From: Symbiodinium natans
Taxonomy: Eukaryota > Sar > Dinophyceae > Suessiales > Symbiodiniaceae
DNA: 64,000 nt
Reading direction: 5' to 3'
Assembly (NCBI GenBank): GCA_905221605.1
Contig: CAJNDS010000023.1
Location: 122,501-186,500, forward strand
Part shown: in pieces, positions 55,541 to 64,000 of the stretch
How positions within the stretch are numbered: the first letter of the stretch is position 1
How the letters are laid out: the number at the start of each line of letters is the position of its first letter
Program-made: the position numbers and the translations under genes
The notes under the pieces: model-generated
What the model was told of the DNA's origin: nothing
The model's database searches: none
What the model saw: only the letters and a program-made list of their open reading frames with translations

Positions 55541-56460
55541 GCTTCTCAGCCTTCGTTCCCCGAGAAATGTTGTTTTTGCCCATTCCATTGCGCCAGATCA
55601 GACTTCCATCTTCCAAATCTCGGTCCACATCGAATCACAAACCAAGTCAAAACGCTTGGCTTGCAACAGGCCCACGGGCACCCTGGTACACGACAAGGGC
55701 TTGTATCAAAGAGTCGATGTTGCAACAGGCTGTTGTTTACCTGGACTACTGTTGTGCTTGCGCGTGTAGATTGTGATATTGGAAGTAGCGGCGGCTCAAC
55801 ACAATGTGTAGCGAGTACGATACCTGCTAGACGTGACGTACCACTTGTTCTGTAGGTTCGCTGCGCACGGTAAGCATGCATGAACTTGGGGATGGCCCCT
55901 TACTCCTATGTACCAAGGTGGTTTACGCACACATGTCCCTCCAAGGTTGCTTGTCCCCTAGATCCGACATGCCTTCTGCTTTTGAGCGGGGTCGGTTGTC
56001 GGTTGTTTCTAATCGAGCCCACATCTCCTACAAATTGTTCCTCGGCCCTCCCAGACCCACACTTGGAGGGGGCGACCACTTCCTAAACTACCTTGAAACG
56101 ACCCACGAGAAATGCTCCAAGCCCAAAATGCTGTAAATACCGACAAAAACGAGCTTTGCAAACAAGTTTGGATATGGCTCCTTGATCTTGTGGTTGTTGG
56201 TTCCTTCTGTTTTTCGAGGTCCGGATTCTGGACCTCCATTTTCTCGATTTGAAATATGTGTTTGCCACTACAGTGTCTTCGTAGCATGACCATGAAAGAA
56301 AACCTCGGAAAAATGGTAGTTTTTATATCTTGCAAACTACGAAAATCTAAGAAAGGATAAGCTCCCATACAAACTAGATGAAACAAGTCACCAGGGTATT
56401 GTTTTACATGATAGTTTTGAATTCTTCCGTGGTCTTACATCATTTTGCTGCCATTTCTCG
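55541..56460. other. Downstream of the zinc-finger gene, no exon assigned
   Basis: Open frames on both strands up to 126 codons, with no domain. This could hold the 3' UTR of the zinc-finger gene. No spliced-leader acceptor context is recognisable. Confidence 0.35.
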
Positions 56461-56469
56461 AGGAGGTAC

Positions 56470-56828
56470 CAAAAAACCAATGTTCAAGGACCAAAATGCT
56501 GCAAAACCTCGAGGAGGTACCAAGAAGCCAGAAAACTAAATATTTTTAGAGACTACTCGGAGTTGGGGGCTCTGGGTCTCCAGATCGTTGGTTTTTTTGT
56601 GTTTATGGTACATCCTCGAGGTTTTGCAACGTTTTCCTGCAACTTCTCGAGGAGGTACCAAAAAAACCAAAGTTCAAGGACCAAAATGCTGCGAGGATGT
56701 ACCAAAAAACCGAAGATTTAGAGACCCACAGCACCCAACTCCGCGTAGTCTCCAAATCTTTCTATTTTTTGGTTTTGTTGGTGCCTCCTCGAGGTTTTGC
56801 AGCATTTTGGTCCTTGAACTTTGGTTCT
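56470..56828. mobile_element. ~360-bp fold-back element
   Basis: Left arm (56470-56595) and right arm (56700-56828) are imperfect reverse complements over about 125 bp, sharing GTTCAAGGACCAAAATGCTG, CAAAACCTCGAGGAGG and AGACTAC(T/G)CGGAGTTGGG. The middle (56605-56695) carries another copy of the CCTCGAGGTTTTGC / CTCGAGGAGGTACC pair plus CAAGGACCAAAATGCTGC, so the element is built of nested inverted copies of one ~45-bp motif. No coding capacity and no evident target duplication. Confidence 0.75.
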
Positions 56829-56926
56829 TTTATGAGGTTCACAATTGTTAATGCAACGAACAGTTCCCGGCTGCATTCCATGAAGAAGCAAACTTTTGAT
56901 CAGCTGGAACAGCAGGTTTTCACCGC

Positions 56927-57199
56927 ATGCTGGCGCCCGCGCCATCAGAGAGGTACCTGTGGATTCTTTTCCCAGCCCCGGTGCTGGCACATGCTGACAT
57001 GCCTTTGGCGGAGGCTTTGGCTGCAGCGCGTGGAGCTCCAGTCGAGCAGGAGAAGCCCGGCAGCGAAGAGAGCAGCAGCGCGTGTGGTCCTCAAGGATCG
57101 GCTGTCATTGTTGTTGGCATATGTACGCATCCAAGATCATTCAAGTTAAGGTCTAGTGCAAAAAAGAAGAAAGCAAAAAAACACAAAAAGAGGCCTTGA
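56927..57199 (+). CDS. J-domain gene, candidate N-terminal exon (Lys-rich)
   Basis: The 90-codon frame reads MLAPAPSERYLWILFPAPVL, AHADMPLAEALAAARGAPVE, QEKPGSEESSSACGP and ends LRSSAKKKKAKKHKKRP with a stop at 57197-57199. The Lys cluster looks like a nuclear/nucleolar signal. CACAAAAAGAGG near 57188 may be close to a splice site. It shares strand and composition with the Ser/Lys-rich exons downstream, which is why I place it in the same gene. Confidence 0.35.
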   Translation: MLAPAPSERYLWILFPAPVLAHADMPLAEALAAARGAPVEQEKPGSEESSSACGPQGSAVIVVGICTHPRSFKLRSSAKKKKAKKHKKRP

Positions 57200-57231
57200 A
57201 GACGTGTATGCTTGCAACTGTATGATCCTGT

Positions 57232-57890
57232 ATGCAACGAGTGCACCTGATAGGAAGAAAAGCAGTTCTGGAAGTTCATCTAGCAGTCACGCCAAGAAGA
57301 AGGCTGGCTGGAGCCGTGTGCAGGGGATATTTGGCAGCCTCCTTGTCTGCAGGCCAAGAAGGCTCACAAGAAAAGCAAGCGCAAGCCACGATCTTAGCAA
57401 CATCGGAAAGGGGTCACGAGGAGACTGCTCGCTGTTTCCGAGCTCAGGGTAGGCAGAAAAGGTTCATGCAAGCGCGCTGCAAGCACGCGCAACGTAGGAT
57501 CTTGCGGATCTGGCGTCTGCAGCCTAGGAACCATGGGTCGTCATCCAGCGGGGACTCGGTGAAAAGCAGCAAATCAAGGAACATTCGGCGGTTTGGGTGT
57601 TTGGATGTGTTTGGGTGTTTCAGTGCATTGTGCATGGCAATAGGTCATGAGGTCATTAGGTCATTAGGTGAGGTCATTATGCACCTTGGCAGGAGCAAGT
57701 CCAGCAGCAGCGGCTGTGTTATGGAGGAGCCTGCGCATCAGCCAACGCAACGCCCTGATGCAACGAGACAAGTCAGTCAGTCAGTCTCTGGCCTCTCAGC
57801 ATCCATGATGCAAATTGATCCGTTCTTTCCTTACACGCCGAGGCCTGCAAGCGGAAATCCCGACATTGATAGGGCCCGGGCTGTCTGAGC
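57232..57890 (+). CDS. J-domain gene, candidate Ser/Lys/Arg-rich exons
   Basis: One frame is open 218 codons (57232-57888) with SSSSGDSVKSSKSRNIRRF, SKSSSSGCVMEEPAHQP and PDATRQVSQSVSGLSASMMQ. An overlapping frame (57240-57310) gives RKKSSSGSSSSSHAKKKAG. Mixed frames suggest short introns between Ser/Lys-rich exons, as in SR-like nuclear proteins. Low complexity limits certainty. AGGTCATTAGG repeats at 57645-57680 and TTTGGGTGTTTGGATG at 57592-57620 look non-coding, supporting an intron there. Confidence 0.35.
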
Positions 57891-57959
57891 TTGTCGGATC
57901 GTGGAATGTCTGGTGGTTGCACTGTCGCAAAAGCCTAGAAACTCCTTGCCAGGCAAAGG

Positions 57960-58191
57960 CGGAGGCGCTGGAGCAGCTCCTCAAGCTCAAGCCACTCACA
58001 CAAATCACGCGAGGAACAAGGAACTGCAAGGTTGTGTGCGAGGTACTGCAGAGTTGAAGCAGGTTCTACCGTGGACTTGTTTTGCGCTCAGTGTGACCTT
58101 GAGGTCTGTGGAGTCCAAAGAACAGAGAATGAAAGAATGGCGAGAGCTGCTCCGGCACTGGCATCCTGACAAGAATCCACACAGAATCGAG
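57960..58191 (+). CDS. J-domain (DnaJ-like) protein, HPD exon
   Basis: The reading frame passes through NHARNKELQGCVRGTAEL and reaches RSVESKEQRMKEWRELLRHW then HPDKNPHRIE. H-P-D (about 58161-58169) is the catalytic tripeptide of J-domains that stimulates Hsp70 ATPase, and the preceding L-L-R-H-W matches helix II. An AG before GTCTGTG (58102-58103) could also start this exon. The exon ends at 58191 before a GC donor. J-domain co-chaperones load clients on Hsp70. Nuclear targeting is suggested only by the Lys/Ser-rich upstream exons. Confidence 0.75.
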
Positions 58192-58305
58192 GCGCGTCGG
58201 GTTTGCCGCGCAGTTAGTTCGGAAAGGGCGCAGCATGAGGCTATGACATTCAAATTCTGCGAGTGAGAATGGAACACAGATCTTCGCCAGCAGCAGCTCC
58301 CCGAG
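58192..58305 (+). other. 114-bp GC-AG intron inside the J-domain
   Basis: Exon ...ATCGAG, intron GCGCGT...CCCCGAG, exon GTGGCC. Joining gives R-I-E-V-A-T-A-V-F, restoring J-domain helix III. CGAGG is repeated at both junctions, which matches the short direct repeats flanking many dinoflagellate introns. The donor hexamer is the same as in the zinc-finger gene intron at 55085. Confidence 0.8.
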
Positions 58306-58365
58306 GTGGCCACAGCGGTGTTCCAGTTCTTGCAGAAGGGGAAGCCAATGCTCGAGGGTGGGTAG
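58306..58365 (+). CDS. J-domain protein, helix III exon
   Basis: Continuing the spliced frame: VATAVFQFLQKGKPMLEGG then TAG at 58363-58365. A-x-x-V-F-Q-F-L-Q-K-G-K-x-x-L is helix III of the domain (normally F-x-x-I-x-x-A-x-x-x-L). If the TAG is used, the J-domain is at the very C-terminus. Alternatively CTCGAGG at about 58351 precedes another donor and the protein continues. Confidence 0.7.
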   Translation: MATAVFQFLQKGKPMLEGG

Positions 58366-61300
58366 CGGCGCTGGGGACTGCCACAAGCGCAGGGGACATT
58401 AGTCAGGAAGCAACGAAGCCGCGAAGCAGCCTCTAAAGCCTCCGTGACGGCTGGGAGTCATCAATGCACACAGTTACGTAGTCCAAAGGCAGATAATTAA
58501 TAGTAAGGCAGCCCGAAAACCTCGGATGAAAGAACGGTGCTCATCCATACGTGTAATGAAGCCCTGAGATGTGCGTTTCAGATGATTGCCATGCATTTTC
58601 TCTCATAGCTTGAACTTCCTCCTCGTTGCTTGGAGAAATGCTTGGCGGGACACTGCCACGGCAGACTCGCATGAGCCTGTGGCCCGAGACTGAGATCGTA
58701 TCAGTGTGAGCTTTCGTGCTCAGGATCTGCTGTGTCAGTTTGGCGACCCTTCGACTCTCGCTTTCAAAGACCACTTGCAGGTGCAAACGAGAGAATGCAC
58801 GAGACCACACGTACGTGCTGTGACATGTGCTGGCAGACCTCGCCAGGCTGCAATCGAAACGATTTCCCGGCACAAGCTGGATGGCCTTGTTCTGGTGGGA
58901 AATGAAGCGAACCAGGTTCGCACGACTCTGGACAGTTTTTGGTGTTCTTTTCCGTGAACGTGCAGTCTGTTAGTGTGCCACATATCGGTACTCTTGCATG
59001 CCGGTTGCCTTTCTACAAGGGCTTGTTGTCTTTGTGCATTAGCCTGCGGGTCTCAGAGACTCAAAACGGGCACGGAGGTTGACTCAGCGTTCCTGGCAGA
59101 AGTGCCCTTGCTGCAAAAAAGAAAAATGATAGCCTGGCGAGGCCTCAATGTAATACTCCACCAATATGCTGGAGGCATCCTGGTGTAGTGTTCCCCAATA
59201 TGCTGGAGGCATCTTGTAGTGTAATGTTCCCGTCTAAGCATGCGCTAGTGAGAATTTCGGACCTATCAAGCTAAATTGTGTTCGACCGCTCTCGGAATTG
59301 ATGGAGCATGATGGAGCTGTCCTCTACCATATTGGACTTCTGTGCATGTCCAGGCCTGTGCAGCTTCTCGACTGAGTACCAGAGTTATCGGCGTGCCTGT
59401 GCCCTCCTGGTTGACATTGTCCAGTGTCTTTAGACCGACAAAAAGGGGGCAGGTCCATTGGAAACACTTGGCAGCAATACAAGCAGAGCAATCAACACAA
59501 ACACCAAGAAACTATGCAATGAGCGAGGCCTGGTGGAGGGAAGGTAGAGTCTAGGCAGAGTAAGCCAGCATAATCGATCAGAGACGTTTGGGATCAGGGC
59601 CTGGGAGCGTGGAACGTTCTAGCAATCGGTCGCTTTCCAAAACAGGGTTAACTAAGCAACAGCTAACAGTAAGGCCCAGAGCGCAGCATGTTCTTCTTTA
59701 GCACTAAGACCGACCAGCTGTGGACGAAGGGAACCAAAGGAAAGCTTCAGTCCCAAACGCTCGCGAGAAGAACCCGATTCCGGGATGGCCCGCGCCCCAG
59801 ATCGCCCCCCTTCGCTCATCCATCCCGAGTCCAGCATTCGTTGTCTTCGTGGCCCCAGTCGGACCCTGCAGTCGTGCATCCTTGCGGTGCTGCCGGAGGT
59901 GGTCCGTGCCGGACGCCTTCTGCGTGCATCCCATAACCATCGTCTGCCCCGAGGGCCCAAACCCTGTACGTACAAACTGGACCTCGACACCTCAAGCAGC
60001 ATCTCGGAACTGGAATCGGGCAGGTCATTGCATCCCCGTTTCGCTTGCAACTTGCAACTTGCAACATGTTGCATGTCGGTTCTGGAATCTTCGGAATTGG
60101 GGCTCAATGTTCGGGATGCTTGCCCATGCGCACACATCCATATCACGTGCCTTCGTGGGGGATCCTGGAAGATTTTTGTGCTTCACGGTCGGCGAACAGG
60201 AGAAGCTTGGGCTTGAACCTATTGCAGCTGGAACGTTCTTGGAACCACCGCGAAACTGCAGAGAGTAGTTGGCTTGCGTGGCCGGATCAAACAGAAGCTG
60301 CGAAGCTGACATTTCGAATCTTTCCGCACCGCACTCGCCTAGCTTCCGAAGTGAGAAGGAGTGGCTATGTTGACACACGGCAGCTTCAGCCATGCATCCT
60401 GAAGCATTGTGTTTTGCGTTCGGAACTTCTGTGAGGCTTCTTTTTTTCGAGTCTGCAAGCATTCCGCTCCGGGCTAAACGGTTGGCACAGCCGGCATGCC
60501 TAGCTAGGTAATTGGAGGTAATTGGTGGGTGATGGGGACGGGGGAAGGGACAGCTGGTTCGCAGACACAATGCACAAGCACGTCGCCCTTGCAAGCCAAA
60601 TCAGGAGATGCCGTGTCATGTCCTCCACCCGTCGGCTGCAAGACAAAAGGCACCAACGACCCCACGACATTCTTACGCATGGCAACCACACAAGAGAATG
60701 ATTTTAGAAACGCTCGTGCATCCGCTCGCCTGCCATCTATGTACGACTACAAGTAAAGTTCACAAATTTACAAAAGTGTTTCGTTCTGATTAGACTCCGC
60801 CAAACTATTCGCAACACCCCTAGTGCATCAACAGCGCTGGCCTAGTTGCTCCTCCTCCAGTGTGTTCCTTGAGGAATCGTCATCATCGGCATTGCCAGTG
60901 TCACTGTCGTTGTCGTTGCTGTTGCTGCTGAGTGATACAGAAAGAGAACATAAGAGAACCAACTCCAACGGGTGGTGTGTGCACAATGCCTGGAACCAAA
61001 GCATCCCAACGTACAGGGCAAGAGAACCGAGAGATAGCCAAGAATGTGAGCGGTAGAAAGCAGTGTTCCCGGGCCGTGCCCTGCAGTGTGTCTGGGCCGT
61101 GTCTGAGCTGTGCATCTGCAAAAGTGCAAAGAATGTCGCGCCAAAGCCCGAGACCATAGGATTTTTCATCCAAACCTTCACTTATCATGTGCCAACCAAC
61201 GACGGTTGAAAGCAAACACATATTGCTGCCATCAGGTATCCTTGGACTGCAACTTCCCGTTCGTGCAGCAGACAATCGGCTTTGACACCGTGCCTCGAGT

Positions 61301-64000
61301 ACAGTGGTTAATAGTTCGCATTAGTTAGCATAAGTTAACATGTAGTTAGAACATGTATTGTGATACTTTGTGGATGTGCACTGCAGCTCGGGGCAGACTC
61401 CAGGTGACACGAACTCTGTCAGCCTTCATTGGCACAATCGGAAATCTTGTAAAGACTTCGAGGACCCATGCAGTTGAGGGCATGCCGGCCAATATGTGAC
61501 AAGACTTTGTGCAGGAATATGTGGATCTTCGTCCGGACTATGGGCGCCTTTGCCACAGATTGAGACATTGCATGCGGTGTATACTGTTCCGCATGGAGAA
61601 CTACTGGTAGCATTTGCTGCAAATGCTGCCTTATAGCATCTGCGAGCATGCACATAGACCGAAGGAGCATTGCAACATGTTGCAACGTGTTGTGTACCAT
61701 GTTGGTTTTAGCCCGAAAGGATTCCGAAGGTGCATGGTGACTCTGCCGTGCTACATTGGTCGTTTGAGTTGTGCTGCTGGTTTGTGCTTTGACATATTTC
61801 AAGGGCTCACCTGCTATCCCTGACTACTTGCCTGGTTGTCTTATTCCATGACTGTTGGCTTTCACTTCAGAACTGCAGCAATGCATCCTTTCGCCGGTGG
61901 CGGCCATTGACGTAGGGAGCACGGCACGGTCCCGCCAGTCTCAGGATGGCGAACTGTCGGGAAGCCGCGGAATATAACAGCCCGCTCTCCGGCGGCACAC
62001 GACGGGTATGAATACTCTATCCGCGCCATGCCATTGGAAAATCAACACCGGCAGCGACAGCCGCCGACGGCGCTGCAAGAGATACGTCTGCGATACCAGC
62101 TCCTTCAAGCCACAGAGTTTTGAATTACGAATCGCTTAAAGGCTATTTTGACAGCTTGTAGGTGTCGTTAGTCGAAAGTCCATGAAAGACGACTACTGAC
62201 ATCGGCCGCAGCTGTCGGTTGAGGATGGTTGCGGTCGCAATGCGGTTCGCCCATCGACCCTTGCTCTCCCCCTCCAGGGTCCACAGACTCTTTAGTACGT
62301 ATTCCTCAATGAACCCAATACGGGAACATACAAAAGACGCCTGGGACACAGAAGGGAACCCCTTTGGTTGAATGGGTCTCAAGCTCACCTGCCGTAGCTT
62401 CCCTTACACAAACGTAGACTACCCTAAGCCCCCAGCCCTGGTGAAGAACCCTGTAAGCTCTAAACACTCACCCTAAACCCTTTCTATTTCCTTACGAGCT
62501 TGTCTGGTGCTGGCGAGGGCAGAAGACGTGTTACTATGCATGGAAGTCGCATTGGGATCTCGATCAGTGAAAGGAATGTCAAAGATGCTCCCACAAGCAG
62601 CCGTCAATTGCCATACCATACCTTTCATTGGTTACTTGGCCACGGCATCTTTTTCTCAACCCTTGGTGGGCTGTATGGGCATTCTTAAGTCAACCTTTCT
62701 CCTCGCCCCTGAGTGCCAAAATGCCCAACACCAGAGGGGCCTGCAGACAGCCCCGGCGAGTATCCGCAGGGAAATTCCAGAAATCTGCACAGAGTCCCAC
62801 CGAGCACCCCCAAAGAATCCCGCAGAGAGTATCCCTAGAGTGCCCACCTCCAGAGAATTCCGCGGAGGGTCCCGTGACAGAAGCCTGCGGCGAAATATCC
62901 TTAGCCTGTCAGCGGCAGGATGGCCCCCAAATCAGTGTATGGATCGAAGTAAAAAATGTGTTTTTCTCCTTGTGGCCTCGTTGCTAAGCGGACATATCAT
63001 TCTCGCACATGCAACGGTCGGTTGAGAGCTGAGCCGCGCGTGAGTGCGTCGCTGGAAAAAATGTCAACCATGATCGTGATCCCATTAGCGGAGCTGCAAG
63101 GACTTGAGCCACGGGAATCGGGAGAGAAATGCGTGGGAAGTTACGGAATGTGTAGAACGAAACTGACGCGCACAACATCCCAAAAGTATCCCAAAGCATC
63201 TCGAAAGCGTGGCGCTCAATTCACGGTATTTCACTGTCCCACACGGTGTCCATCGTCCAGGCGATGCTTGGTCACATGTAGCGGCGGCGGGCACAGACTC
63301 GGGGCCAAATTGCTTCTCTGTGTTCCTTGGCTCCCCATCTTGTTTAGACTGCAGACATTTTTCTCCAAGGTACAGATCGCACTGCAAACTCACGTGCACA
63401 TGGCAGCTCCGTTGCAATATCATCGGCATGTGCAGAAAGATGGGTCCTTGTTCTGCCAGACATATGGTTTTAGAGCAGTGTTTTTGATTTGGCATTGTCG
63501 TCGAGGTGCTCCTGTCTGGTAGTCAGCTGTTGGGTCAGTACTTGGTCAACATCGTCTCGCCGAGAGCCCAGACGGATTGGCTGGCATCAAATTGACCCTT
63601 GCTGCATTCGGATTATTGCAATATCATCATAAGGTGCCTTTGTGACCTCATCGTGAAGCGCCATGATGCAGGCGCAACTTTCCGGAAGCCTTGCAGCATC
63701 TTGCACCTACTTTCTCAGCAATGTATGGATGCCGGGTGTACGGGGGTTTTCGATTCGCACAGAGGACCAACACGGAGGATTCCCATGAATCTCGGTCTCA
63801 TCCATGACGGCCAGGATACTCTCGATAGCCTCGACAGCCAAGTTCTTTGATCGGAGACGGGGCAAGTGCCGAATACTTCTCTTAGCGTCAGCATACCTTG
63901 GCTAGCGTGGGGGATGCTTTGCTGGGGTGGCCGGGGGGCTACTTGGGTCCAGCCGTTCGCCCTTGAGTAGCCCGGAAAAGGTCTTGAGTCCAGCATTGGC
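58366..64000. other. No recognisable gene
   Basis: Open frames of 120-190 codons exist: 59652-60146 and 60025-60594 (minus), 59720-60268, 62507-63025 and 62956-63522 (plus). None has a domain, and overlapping frames compete. A 45-bp unit AATATGCTGGAGGCATC...GTGTTCCC is duplicated at 59161-59232. A CAT/TCG/TTG-rich microsatellite-like stretch lies at 60875-60935. I find no tRNA or rRNA. Confidence 0.4.

Overview
The window looks like nuclear DNA of a dinoflagellate, most likely a Symbiodiniaceae alga. This is inferred, since no rRNA, spliced leader or marker gene is present. The main evidence is small coding exons joined by GC-AG introns whose acceptor AG is usually followed by G, with in-frame protein domains on both sides. 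Other evidence is a repertoire typical of these genomes (RanBP2-type zinc fingers, a J-domain, a PPR-like 'ACEKA' exon), sparse genes, many simple repeats and many decayed non-LTR retroelements. I found no bacterial operons, no CRISPR array, no rRNA and no convincing tRNA.

Layout. 0.6-7.6 kb: sparse candidate exons, including a short CBM48/AMPK-beta-like block near 1.1 kb. 9.4-10.1 kb: an RT relic. 10.85-15.94 kb: a composite satellite with two 41-bp-unit arrays in opposite orientation, separated by inverted flanking modules. A 0.47-kb insert carrying a coding-looking gene end and a CTG repeat interrupts the first array. 16.1-17.3 kb: three diverged ~0.5-kb tandem units. 17.5-27.2 kb: a retroelement graveyard. 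It holds several copies of a GC-rich non-LTR element (family I, RT box A-F-L-D-D) and two copies of a second LINE (family II, RT box F-A-D-D). Family II ends in two small hairpins and a (GCAAAGT)n tail, and one copy's tail has grown to ~0.6 kb. Nested in this region are a 325-bp MITE with an 8-bp target duplication and a TTAC-repeat insertion with a 6-bp duplication. 27-48 kb: mostly non-coding, with a 384-bp fold-back element at 31.3-31.6 kb, microsatellites, G/C runs and isolated candidate exons, including a PPR-like one at 44 kb. 48.9-58.4 kb: the best gene-bearing stretch. All models are on the + strand: an NLS-like C-terminal exon, a two-exon terminal model, a 101-bp MITE, a RanBP2 zinc-finger gene with an open frame of 382 codons, a second fold-back, and a Ser/Lys-rich J-domain gene. 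58.4-64 kb: no recognisable gene.

Nothing here forms a coherent new pathway or defence system. The noteworthy content is mobile-element and repeat biology: clean insertion footprints, a LINE 3' end that seeds a satellite, long hairpin elements and a gene fragment captured in a satellite. Gene models rest on reading frames and splice motifs read by eye. Where no domain is named, treat the call as a candidate exon.
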